This document shows, one piece after another, positions 33,801-41,456 of a DNA stretch of 64,000 nucleotides. This DNA comes from Iodobacter arcticus (GTDB taxonomy: Bacteria > Pseudomonadota > Gammaproteobacteria > Burkholderiales > Chitinibacteraceae): contig NZ_JBHTBQ010000011.1 of NCBI RefSeq assembly GCF_042664895.1, positions 1 through 64,000 of the forward strand, given 5' to 3'. Positions within the stretch are counted from its first letter, which is position 1, and each line of letters starts with the position of its first letter. Made by a program: the position numbers and the translations under genes. A model generated the notes under the pieces. It worked only from the letters and a program-made list of their open reading frames with translations. It was not told the DNA's origin and did no database searches.

Positions 33801-34944
33801 TAAAGTGCAGACTTATCACAATAATCGCAGCCTTACTGATCTTGGCCCTTTTGATCTGGTAGTCGCCAGCTACGGCATGTTACAGCAAGACAGCGAAGCT
33901 TTCGCCGCCCAGCATTGGCACACCGTGGTATTGGATGAGGCGCAAGCGATTAAGAATTCCGCCACCAAACGCAGCCAAGCCGCGATGGCGCTCAATGCCG
34001 ATTTCAAAATCATTGCCAGCGGCACGCCGGTGGAAAATCACCTTGGCGAGTTATGGAATCTGTTCCGCTTTATCAACCCTGGCCTGCTCGGATCAAAAGA
34101 GCGTTTTGCCGCCAAATTTAGCGGCCCGATAGAGCGTGGGGACAAAACCGCCAAACAGCATTTGAAAAAACTGATCCAACCGTTTATCCTGCGCCGAACC
34201 AAGACCCAAGTGCTCAGCGAATTACCGCCGCGTACCGAGATCACGCTTAAAGTTGAATTATCCAAAGACGAGCGCCATTTATACGAGGCGCTGCGCCAAG
34301 AAGCGGTAGAAAAACTCGATGCCGCCGGAGGGGATGAAAACCGCGCCATGCGTGTGCTGGCCGAAATCACCCGTTTACGCCGCTTTTGCTGCAACCCTAA
34401 GCTAACACTTCCCAATTCAACCCTAGAAGGCAGTAAACTCGCCGCCTTTGGCGAAATCACCGAAGAGCTGCTAGAAAACAATCACAAGGCGCTGGTGTTT
34501 AGCCAGTTTGTCGATCATCTGGCGATTGTGCGTGAATGGCTGGAAGAAAAAGGCATCAGCTACCAATATCTGGATGGCAGCACGCCGATCATGGAGCGCA
34601 AAAAACGCGTCGATGCTTTTCAAGCCGGAATCGGCGATGTGTTTTTAATCAGCCTAAAAGCGGGTGGCACAGGCTTAAACCTGACCGCCGCCGATTATGT
34701 GATTCACCTCGACCCATGGTGGAACCCCGCCGTTGAAGACCAAGCATCCGATCGAGCACACCGCATGGGGCAGCAAAGACCAGTAACGATTTACCGCCTT
34801 GTGGCGCAAGACACCATCGAAGAGCAAATCCTCGCCCTACACGCAGAAAAACGCGACCTCGCCGACAGCCTACTCGAAGGCGGAGACGCCACAGGCAAGA
34901 TGGATACGGCAGCGTTATTGGGATTGCTAAGAGGTGGGAATTAA
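30880..34944 (+). CDS. SNF2-family DEAD/DEAH-box helicase
   Basis: 1354 residues, longer than most bacterial SNF2 ATPases because of a ~880-residue N-terminal region not recognised as a catalytic domain. The ATPase part starts near 890: DYQLEGFQWLSRLARWGVG, Walker A DDMGLGKTVQAL (about 928), DEAQAIKN (about 1019), SGTPVENHLGELWNLF, RRTKTQVLSELPPR and helicase C motifs LKAGGTGLNLTAADYVIHLD and RAHRMGQQRPV (about 1292). It translocates on duplex DNA and probably remodels protein-DNA complexes, with RapA-like or defence-related roles possible. The frame is intact. No SWIM-domain or nuclease gene is adjacent. Confidence 0.93.
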   Translation: MPLTQKISELHHDDLPLLYAMALFQEPMPQVRLLTLMQLRKEKMASGEAYDQPKIKACLARLMLKKMVILQTGMGYAIEDEYIFPALLKLKQSGWLPSWVGSARDLLTQQHEYSPWKNYPEDFCRREVMFSAFCGQIEIVNEWRPRMSMADSLALHFFESDSGQLLFSLLDEEVQSQLLQDALQSSAWTLADCSAIYQYTLSLFEQSFHEWPLLSAQLAAHALLRGDFAQLKLIQKKTPAQFLAENLAALATLRGEYGIAIEIYDTLLKALKQASGKRKYFLTDSNGLFYTVALLGLNTPASLKLAKAQVDEGQKQKHAYSYFALHPLVDHLAQGTPLISARPGYIHQPSDCDGLFEALALFWQDATVDDSWCQKLITARTKANKHGYQWIAAELDVVLFQQFGKPLLYPGWHAQQQLTPLISAIQREEGWQRALVALSQLKAGTPVSTSDVRIAWLIETNHGDIRIDPREQKKSAKGVWSKGRAVALRRMLQEQDTLPGMTDQDKRVASCIRKSYNNYYGGSEYELDAEAAVGHLIGHPALFWFDAPDVRIDIAKGEVALLLKEKQGQITLQLDPEMDSNAALIWKKETPTRLVIYSSSAEIKQIAGILGTGLAVPVAAKAQLVDVITAIAPHIAIHSDLPELAAHVDSVPANATLYAHLLPLQEGLRMQLLVRPLAGGSWMTPAKGSVNVLGEIDGKAVQAVRDLAAEKKRLKRVVDGSPTLSQAEQNGIEWELFHPELCLELLAELRTFGDDTLQLVWPEGERFRLNSTRGLAQMSLTVKKQGEWFVAGGELTLDDGRVLALRELLQMMDKAEGRFLPLGDGDYLALTAAFKKRLDELRVLAEINKDGLRISALTAPLLAELASEVGDLQSDAAWQEQVEKLDSLADFQPKVPSTLQATLRDYQLEGFQWLSRLARWGVGACLADDMGLGKTVQALALLLTRAPQGPALVIAPLSVALNWQAEALRFAPTLKVQTYHNNRSLTDLGPFDLVVASYGMLQQDSEAFAAQHWHTVVLDEAQAIKNSATKRSQAAMALNADFKIIASGTPVENHLGELWNLFRFINPGLLGSKERFAAKFSGPIERGDKTAKQHLKKLIQPFILRRTKTQVLSELPPRTEITLKVELSKDERHLYEALRQEAVEKLDAAGGDENRAMRVLAEITRLRRFCCNPKLTLPNSTLEGSKLAAFGEITEELLENNHKALVFSQFVDHLAIVREWLEEKGISYQYLDGSTPIMERKKRVDAFQAGIGDVFLISLKAGGTGLNLTAADYVIHLDPWWNPAVEDQASDRAHRMGQQRPVTIYRLVAQDTIEEQILALHAEKRDLADSLLEGGDATGKMDTAALLGLLRGGN

Positions 34945-34952
34945 CCCATTCA

Positions 34953-35335
34953 AACCCTAAATCTGTAGACACAGAGCTAAATGAGAACACAGAGCACACG
35001 GAGAAAAGCGAAGTAAATTCTTTGCTTTAATATTGATCAGTTTTGTAGGTTGGGTTAGCGGTCTGCGTGTGAGGTTTACCTCACTCAGCGATATATCGCG
35101 TAACCCAACATGATCTACCACGGCAGGTATTTAGTTACGCAAACCCAGAGGGATCAAACCAAGGGTAAACTGCAAAAAAATTAGATTTTATAGGGTGTGC
35201 AAGTCGCTTTTCTTGCGCACCGCCCTTGGTGCGCAACGACTGCGTCGTTGTACACCCTATAAAGTTTTTCTCTGTGTGCTCTGTGTTCTCCCCTGATCTC
35301 TGTGTCCACAGACTTTTTAGATTTTTTAGAATTTT
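34953..35335. repeat. Cluster of dispersed repeats in the gap after the SNF2 gene
   Basis: The 413-base gap holds four elements in order. CACAGAG/ACGGAG copy 3 is at 34953-35010 (plus orientation). A palindrome GTAGGTTGGGTTAGCG...CGCGTAACCCAAC is at 35045-35118. An inverted repeat TTTATAGGGTGT...ACACCCTATAAA is at 35187-35263. CACAGAG copy 4 is at 35267-35335, inverted. Copies 3 and 4 thus form a larger inverted pair around the two palindromes. No ORF here looks real. Confidence 0.7.
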
Positions 35336-35357
35336 TTACACTTATTGGAAATACAGT

Positions 35358-36053
35358 ATGTCCGCACTAAAGCAAGCCGAACTTGAACGCCTTGATGCGT
35401 TTTTAATGTCTGATGCCACCGGCGCAGAGACCATGGATCTGGAAATGATGGATGGTTTCTTTGTTGCGCTGGCCATCAGCCCAGAGCAAGCGCCCGAAGA
35501 AGAATGGCTGCCACATATTTTTGAAGGCCAGGCACCAGAATTTAAAGATGCGGCAGAAAAAGACGAGATTATCGAGTTAATCCGCCGCCATCACGCCGCC
35601 ATTCAAGCTGCGTTTTCGCTCAAATCTCGCAATAAAGAAACCGAAGAGCCTTTGTACGTGCCTATCGTTTTGCAAGACGAAGGCATTGATGAAAAATGGC
35701 GTGAAACGCTGGGCGCTTACTGGGCTTCGGGCTTTAGAGCCGGTGTTTTGCTGCGTGAAGACCTTTGGCAAGATACGCTGGATGAGAACGAAGATCTCTA
35801 CGAAATCGTTGCCAAAATTCTGACCTTAGAGCTGGGCCATCATCCTGATGATGAAGAGCTGGTGCTGAGCATCAAGGCGCGTGATGCGCTGATCGACGAG
35901 CTGCCTTGGCTGATTGAAGACGTGCTGCACTGGTGGCTGAACAAGCAATTTGGCAAAGTAGAAACCATTGTTAATGACGGCCCAAAAATTGGCCGTAACG
36001 ATCCTTGCAGCTGTGGCAGCGGCAAGAAATTCAAAAAGTGCTGTGGTGCATAA
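35358..36053 (+). CDS. YecA/UPF0149 family protein with SEC-C zinc motif
   Basis: 231 residues. The N-terminal UPF0149/YgfB-like region (DLEMMDGFFVALAISPEQAP) is followed by acidic helices, and the C-terminus is a SEC-C metal-binding motif (NDPCSCGSGKKFKKCCG), as at the end of SecA. The Cys-x-Cys-x8-Cys-Cys set should bind zinc. Proteins of this type associate with ribosomes or the Sec pathway; the role is not fixed. The ATG at 35358 has GGAA seven bases upstream; the earlier open frame runs into repeat DNA and is rejected. Confidence 0.9.
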   Translation: MSALKQAELERLDAFLMSDATGAETMDLEMMDGFFVALAISPEQAPEEEWLPHIFEGQAPEFKDAAEKDEIIELIRRHHAAIQAAFSLKSRNKETEEPLYVPIVLQDEGIDEKWRETLGAYWASGFRAGVLLREDLWQDTLDENEDLYEIVAKILTLELGHHPDDEELVLSIKARDALIDELPWLIEDVLHWWLNKQFGKVETIVNDGPKIGRNDPCSCGSGKKFKKCCGA

Positions 36054-36124
36054 TTAGCGCAGAATAAGCCAGCAAAGAGGCAGAGGCACACTATGCTAAA
36101 GATAGCTTTTAGTGAGTTAGCACC

Positions 36125-36874
36125 ATGAAACGCCTCCTCCTCCTTGCTTGCCTGCTGGCCCTGCCCTGTGCGGCAAAAGAAACCGTAAAACTTTGTTTTA
36201 ATAATGAAGATGCCTACCCCAGCACCTTAAAAAATGGCACTGGGCTTAGCTTTTTGCTGCTCAATATTGTGGCCGGGCACCTCGATTTAAACTTTACTTA
36301 TCACCCCTTACCCTGGAAGCGCTGCCTAAAAGAAGTCCAAACAGGCCGCTACGATGGTGTGATTGGCATTGCTTATTTACCCGAGCGCCGAACCATTGCA
36401 GCCTATCCGCTCAATAGTCAGGCAGAACCTTTGCACGCGTATCGCCTGCTCACCACCACCCGCTCAGTTTATCGGCACAAAGACAGCGCCAGCTTTTGGA
36501 ATGGCAAGCAATTCTCCCCCCTCAATGGCGCAGTCGGTGTACAAGCAGGCTATATGGCCGCCAGCGTATTAAAACAAAGACAAATCCCTAGCGAAGACAG
36601 TTCGCAATCGGTAGATGATTTATTCAGAAAGCTCAGTATGGGCCTCATCCAAATTGCGATTGCAGAAGAGCGCCAAGGTGATCGCTCGCTTAAAACTCAC
36701 CCCGAATACGCTCAGCAAATAGAAAAACTCCCCCAGCCCTTTCTAATCAGCGATCTATTTCTGGCTTTTTCTCATTCATTTCAAAGCAAAAAATCCAAAT
36801 TGAGCCAAGCCATTTGGCAAGATATCAGCCAAGTACGCGAATCCAGCCAATTTAAAAACACCACACAAGAATAA
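36125..36874 (+). CDS. Periplasmic substrate-binding domain protein (SBP_bac_3-like)
   Basis: 249 residues with a signal peptide (LLLLACLLALPCAA-KE) and the layout of type II periplasmic binding proteins: VKLCFNNEDAYPS, YHPLPWKRCLKEVQTGRYDG, VGVQAGYMAASVL. These orphan proteins, common in gammaproteobacteria and betaproteobacteria, lack a partner transporter and usually bind amino acids or act as sensors. It is transcribed alone. Two cysteines (C24 region and C64 region) may pair in the periplasm. Confidence 0.78.
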   Translation: MKRLLLLACLLALPCAAKETVKLCFNNEDAYPSTLKNGTGLSFLLLNIVAGHLDLNFTYHPLPWKRCLKEVQTGRYDGVIGIAYLPERRTIAAYPLNSQAEPLHAYRLLTTTRSVYRHKDSASFWNGKQFSPLNGAVGVQAGYMAASVLKQRQIPSEDSSQSVDDLFRKLSMGLIQIAIAEERQGDRSLKTHPEYAQQIEKLPQPFLISDLFLAFSHSFQSKKSKLSQAIWQDISQVRESSQFKNTTQE

Positions 36875-36973
36875 AGCAACAAACACGCTCTCATTATCGC
36901 GGCAAGCCGTATGTTTAGCGCTGATCAACAGTTACAATCAAGCCCTTAGATAAAAGCCCTGCAGAGAGTTGAT

Positions 36974-37813
36974 ATGTTCCGTCTTGTTATCCAAGCGCCA
37001 GAAATTGCCACGCAAAACTTAAAGCAACTCGCCCGACTATCTGGCGCGCACAGCATTGAAGCCATTCATCAGCAGGCGTTTCGCTTACAAGGCGCAGAAA
37101 TAAGCAACGAAGAAGCCGTAGCCGATTTTTGCGAATCTAATCAGCTCGATTTTGCTTTTATTCCTGAAGACACCCGCGTGCGAGATATTGGCCTCGTCGT
37201 GATGGATATGGATTCCACGCTCATTACCATCGAATGCATTGATGAAATCGCCGATATGCAGGGCATTAAAGCAGAAGTATCGGCCATCACCGCCAGCGCC
37301 ATGCGCGGCGAAATCGACTTTCAAGAAAGCCTCACCCGCCGCGTGGCACTCTTGGTGGGCCTTGACGAAAGTGCGCTTGAGCGGGTTTACACCGAGCGCC
37401 TTAAGCTCATGGCAGGTGCCGAAGCCATGCTTAAAGGCTTTCATGATGCGGGAGCCAAAACCCTGCTTATTTCGGGTGGATTCACTTTCTTCACCGAAAA
37501 ACTACAAGCCAAGCTGGGCCTCACTCGCACCATCGCCAATGTATTAGAAATTGAAAACGGCAAACTCACTGGCAAAGTGATCGGCGATATTGTTGATGCT
37601 GAACGCAAAAAATCTGAACTCATCAAATACCGGACCGAGCTAGGCCTGCGTGTCGATCAAGTCGTTGCGATGGGAGATGGGGCCAACGATTTACCGATGC
37701 TCAAAGAAGCGGGCTTTGGCGTTGCCTGCCACGCCAAACCACTCGTGCAGCGCGAAGCACCCTATTGTATTAATCAGGTGGGGTTAGATGGCGTGTTGAA
37801 TTACTTTATTTAA
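36974..37813 (+). CDS. serB: Phosphoserine phosphatase
   Basis: SerB hydrolyses phosphoserine to serine, the last step of serine synthesis. 279 residues. An N-terminal ~70-residue regulatory (ACT-like) part precedes the HAD phosphatase domain with nucleophile motif DMDSTLIT (about 76-83), ECIDEIAD, motif II SGGFTFFTEKL, the motif III lysine region and motif IV GDGANDLPMLKEAGFGVA. Its length is typical. It is monocistronic and followed by a palindromic repeat. Confidence 0.96.
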   Translation: MFRLVIQAPEIATQNLKQLARLSGAHSIEAIHQQAFRLQGAEISNEEAVADFCESNQLDFAFIPEDTRVRDIGLVVMDMDSTLITIECIDEIADMQGIKAEVSAITASAMRGEIDFQESLTRRVALLVGLDESALERVYTERLKLMAGAEAMLKGFHDAGAKTLLISGGFTFFTEKLQAKLGLTRTIANVLEIENGKLTGKVIGDIVDAERKKSELIKYRTELGLRVDQVVAMGDGANDLPMLKEAGFGVACHAKPLVQREAPYCINQVGLDGVLNYFI

Positions 37814-37910
37814 TGGCTTTGCGGGCAAAACCCAAGCTTTGAAACATGGAGGGTGGGCAAAACGTTTTATTTTGCCCCATAAGCATCAAGCCAATGGCAT
37901 GCATTTTTTT

Positions 37911-37980
37911 CGTAGGGCGGGTGAAACCCGCCGGTTTCGTAATTTCATGCCAAAATCTGGCGGGTTGCACCCGCCCTACG
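37911..37980. repeat. Palindromic dispersed repeat
   Basis: CGTAGGGCGGGTG-AAACCCGCC on the left and GGCGGG-TTGCACCCGCCCTACG on the right form a 70-bp cruciform-like element of the same kind as that after mfd. It is placed between the convergent serB and a minus-strand gene. Confidence 0.75.
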
Positions 37981-38012
37981 AATGATGCAATGCGGTAAGC
38001 TCAACCATCAAC

Positions 38013-38573
38013 TCACTCACATCGCCCCTTACGTGGCAAATAACGCAGCCAATCTGCCTTGATTTGCGCTTCTTGTGCCATGCCAGAAGCCACTTTTGGC
38101 ACATCATGCGTTGCAAGTAGGCGCAAACACCAACGCGCCCCTGCCTGATCTTTCATTCGCATTTTGCGCAAAAATGGCTGGCTTTCATCTCCTTGTATGA
38201 GAAGCGCCTTGCCGTCTTTAAAACCCAGCCGCCAGCCATCCTGCACCGTCGTCCCTGCGTAGCCTCCCGCAATCAACTCCAAGAAAGGCTGATCACCCGC
38301 AAGCAATCGCAAGCGGCTCACCGGCCCAGCGGGGTGTGGCGCGCGCTCTGCTGCCAGCAGCGTACCTTTGTGCAAGGCACGCCAAGCCAGCGGCCAAGGA
38401 GACACCACCGCCTCGCCATCCGCCAGCACAAAGTGCGCTGCGCCCGCTTCCAGCCTTGCCGATTGCACCGCGCCCTCAAGCGGCTTCATCATGCTGGCGC
38501 CACTAATGCGCAGCTCAGCAGCCTGAGCAAAGCTACTCAGAGCAAGCACCAGAAGCAGCCACTTAGTGCGCAC
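38013..38573 (-). CDS. Hypothetical secreted protein
   Basis: 186 residues with a clear Sec signal peptide (LLLVLALSSFAQA-AELR). The mature part is not recognised; it has two Cys (ARWCLRLLATH and the C-terminal GRCE) that could form a disulphide. It overlaps the end of the upstream metalloprotease gene by 11 bases, so the two are translationally coupled and may act together outside the inner membrane. Confidence 0.65.
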   Translation of the reverse strand: MRTKWLLLVLALSSFAQAAELRISGASMMKPLEGAVQSARLEAGAAHFVLADGEAVVSPWPLAWRALHKGTLLAAERAPHPAGPVSRLRLLAGDQPFLELIAGGYAGTTVQDGWRLGFKDGKALLIQGDESQPFLRKMRMKDQAGARWCLRLLATHDVPKVASGMAQEAQIKADWLRYLPRKGRCE

Positions 38574-40440
38574 GACGCACCGCCGCCATAAAGCTTGCAG
38601 AAGGCGCTGTTTCTACCGACCAGCGCTGTTTATCATTCAAGATAGGATTAATTGCAGCCACGCTTGCACTCCGTTTCATCGACGCCCCGCTATTACCACT
38701 GGCAACACGCGCAAAGGCCAAAGTAAGATTGCCCCAGTCATTGTAGTCGTGCAAATACGCTTTATTGCTATCATCATTCAAATCTAAAGCATAACTTGAG
38801 CGATTAAATTGCTGATCCAGATTCCAATCCGCATAAGCCCCAAACGAGCCTCTGCCTATCATGGCTGATTCGCTAAGATTATTTTCATCCAGCCTGCTAC
38901 CGGACCCATCCGAATAATCTATTCTAAAATCCCGGCTGCACGGACCTGCATCTAATTTACACAAGGAATTCCAGCCCAAGCCATTAGCCTGCTTGGCAAA
39001 GAAATAACGATCAATTGCAGAAGCCGATTGAGCACTGCTACCCAAGCCCGTTAATTGGTAAAGATAATTCATTACACTGTAATAATTAGGCTTATTATTA
39101 GCCCCCTCATTCCCGCCATGATCCAACCCTAAGTTATGTCCTAGCTCGTGCATTATTGTTGCGGCTTGAAAATTAATTAATTTATTGATTTCATTCGTAC
39201 TTGAAGTATTTAAACCCCAATCACCTAGGGTTACGATAATATCGTTGCCAATAAGCTCTGCATATCCAGACGAGCCTACCGTGCCATCTTCCTTCTGTGA
39301 ATTAGCCATCATCAGATAGTGAAATACCTGCTTACGGCGAATATCCATACTCTGATCTTTATAGTCATAGATAGAAGCACAATTAAATTTTTCACTCATA
39401 CCAAGGCACTGATGATAAGCCACTTCATTATGTTTACTCACACGGCTACCGCCCAAATTAAATTTGGCTGGGCTAAATTCATTACTATATAAAGCGCCTG
39501 AATCAAAATGCACGGCAATATTGCGCACTTTAAATGCATCTACTACTTTTTGCATGGCTTCTTTAGCAGGAGTAATCCCCAAATCATTAGACTTCATATG
39601 ATCAATTTGAATAAAAATATCAGGTTGGCCTACTCTTGCACCCATTGCATAATAATCAATCCCCGCAAATGTACCACCTGGCACTTCTGCGCTATCGGGA
39701 ATACCATCGAGATCTCGATCTACTGCTGCCGCCGCAACATCATTAAGCCCACCGGGCGTAGCAAAAGGAACCAAAGTCCAATCGTGCTTACTGCGCGAAT
39801 TGACCTTCATATCACCCAAACGCACCAAGGATTGGCCATAAGTCACAGGCATCGCCCCCACATTACTACCAAGCCATGCACCCGCAGAAACCGGCATAGC
39901 CGTGCTATTACCAAAGCGGACAAAATCAAGCGTTACGCCATCCTTAACCAGCTCAACTGCGCCATTTTCATCCCAATACGGCGTGCTTTGGAAATCACTA
40001 ACATACACAATCTGATCGGTATTTTGTCTTTTCTGAGCCATCTTTGCTGCCACCAGCAAATAACCGCCCGCCTTGACCCATGTATTTGCAGGCAAGAGAA
40101 ATGATTCTGGCGCGCCTCGCCATCCAGACCCTGCTGTTCGCAAGCTGACGCCATTTAATAACAAATCCTGAGCGCTGCTATTGTAAATTTCCAGCCATGC
40201 TCCTGTTTGGTCTAAATAATTACTTGAAACTTCACTAATTAATAAAGCCCCCGGCAAAGCAGGGCCAGATGCGGGCACAGACGTTGGCGTTAGAGTAGGA
40301 ACAATGACAGATGGAGGCGCAGTTGGCGTTACGCTGGCAGGCTCGGCATCCCCTCCGCCACCTCCGCACGCGCTTAAAATCAAGCTCAAACTTAAACCAG
40401 CCAAGCCCACACCATATTGCTGCAAACGATCGTTATTCAT
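38563..40440 (-). CDS. Lipoprotein with lamin-tail domain and metzincin-type protease motif
   Basis: 625 residues. Lipobox LILSAC-GGG near residue 25. A Pro/Thr/Val-rich linker (TPTAPPSVIVPTLTPTSV) leads to a lamin-tail (LTD) beta domain (about 67-190: LLISEVSSNYLDQTGAWLEI). The rest includes HELGHNLGLDHGG, an HExxHxxGxxH zinc signature of metzincin proteases, with a downstream Met-turn candidate (YYSVMNYLYQ). A D-x-D-x-D-G loop (DRDLDGIPD) may bind calcium. It should be an outer-membrane-anchored or released zinc protease of unknown substrate. The gene starts with a short 3' overlap to the next gene. Confidence 0.88.
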   Translation of the reverse strand: MNNDRLQQYGVGLAGLSLSLILSACGGGGGDAEPASVTPTAPPSVIVPTLTPTSVPASGPALPGALLISEVSSNYLDQTGAWLEIYNSSAQDLLLNGVSLRTAGSGWRGAPESFLLPANTWVKAGGYLLVAAKMAQKRQNTDQIVYVSDFQSTPYWDENGAVELVKDGVTLDFVRFGNSTAMPVSAGAWLGSNVGAMPVTYGQSLVRLGDMKVNSRSKHDWTLVPFATPGGLNDVAAAAVDRDLDGIPDSAEVPGGTFAGIDYYAMGARVGQPDIFIQIDHMKSNDLGITPAKEAMQKVVDAFKVRNIAVHFDSGALYSNEFSPAKFNLGGSRVSKHNEVAYHQCLGMSEKFNCASIYDYKDQSMDIRRKQVFHYLMMANSQKEDGTVGSSGYAELIGNDIIVTLGDWGLNTSSTNEINKLINFQAATIMHELGHNLGLDHGGNEGANNKPNYYSVMNYLYQLTGLGSSAQSASAIDRYFFAKQANGLGWNSLCKLDAGPCSRDFRIDYSDGSGSRLDENNLSESAMIGRGSFGAYADWNLDQQFNRSSYALDLNDDSNKAYLHDYNDWGNLTLAFARVASGNSGASMKRSASVAAINPILNDKQRWSVETAPSASFMAAVRRAH

Positions 40441-40667
40441 TAACTATCTCAAGAGAATTGCTTGGTAAAAAACGTGCTATGCCACCCTAGTTCAGACCAC
40501 AACATCGCTATAAATTAAGAGTTTTCTAATGCTTACGCAGCCTACACGAATGCCAATACCATACCAAACATTTTATTATGCTTAATTACTAAACACTGAC
40601 TAACTACAAGTTTCTGCCGATAACTTATGCCAGCCAACACCACACGCAAAAAAACCAGCTCATGGCA

Positions 40668-40763
40668 AAGAGGTCATACCTTACATTTCACTCAGAAAAA
40701 ACCTACAAATATTTGCAAAGCAAGTTAAGTTGATTGCTTCATATCAAACGAAAGACCTCCCCC
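40668..40763 (-). repeat. REP-like element, diverged inverted copy
   Basis: On the minus strand GAGGTCTTTCGTTTGATATG, CAATCAACTTAACTTGCTTT, GCAAA and GTGAAATGTAAGGTATGACC follow in the same order as in the two ~103-bp elements at 62418 and 62825. The ends are imperfect inverted repeats (AGGTC...GACCT). This places it with the REP family of the right part of the window. Confidence 0.65.
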
Positions 40764-40858
40764 TAAAAGCACTCTTAAGTTTTCGCCCCACATGCGAATA
40801 AATGTCGATGCATTGCCAGCAAAACGTTGTAAATAAAGGGCTAACCCAAACACACCGA

Positions 40859-40958
40859 CGATGAAGGGCGGGTTAGCCGAAGGGGTAACCCGCCAATATA
40901 GTTTCGACATAACAAGGGGTAATCAGCGCGGGTTGATAAAACTAAGCCGTCATACACG
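40859..40958 (+). repeat. Palindromic repeat, diverged copy of the 62195/62951 element
   Basis: CGATGAAGGGCGGGTTAGCC, GTAACCCGCCAATAT and GATCAGCGCGGGTTGATAAAAC-type segments run in the same order as at 62230-62330 and 62990-63080. It lies in the 1-kb gap before the exotoxin-like gene, which otherwise holds no ORF I trust. Confidence 0.65.
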
Positions 40959-41084
40959 GCTTCACTATTTGCCAGACGCTGTATTAATGATTTCCTGTAC
41001 GGCACTTACCTTACAAATACTTTTTTTGTGCATAATCACACCATACAAGCACTGAAAACCTAGTGCGAGAAACACAAAGCTTCA

Positions 41085-41101
41085 TGTAACATATTGTTAC
41101 A
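41085..41101. promoter_or_regulatory. Palindrome upstream of the exotoxin-like gene
   Basis: TGTAACA-TAT-TGTTACA is a perfect 7-bp inverted repeat about 355 bases before the toxin start, in AT-rich DNA. It looks like an operator for a dimeric regulator, but none is identified. Confidence 0.3.
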
Positions 41102-41456
41102 AATGTAAGCCATTGGTTTTTATGACATTTGATCTGCGCACTTCATTCGCCACTGCTTTCAAATCAAGATCAGCAACTCATCTCTCTTCAGCCAGGCTGA
41201 CGGCGCTACATGAAGCAAACAGCTATTGCCGCGATGCATAACGGTAGAGCCCCTTTTTGCACTTTAGATACCGCCAAACTTCGCGGGTGCTGCAGGATTT
41301 ATCGATCGTCAACATCGTAAAACAGCAGCTAGCCGAACATCTTAAAAGAGTTATGCAGGGGGACTACCGAACCAAGCCCACCCCCTACTGCCCCCGGTCT
41401 GGTAGACAGCTGATTGTCAGGCCACCTCATTTTCATTCAATCGCAAGGAGCACTAT

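Noticed and set aside
35226..35357. N-terminal extension of the YecA/SEC-C protein
   Set aside because: The added residues are encoded by repeat DNA, and a well-placed ribosome site precedes the ATG at 35358.
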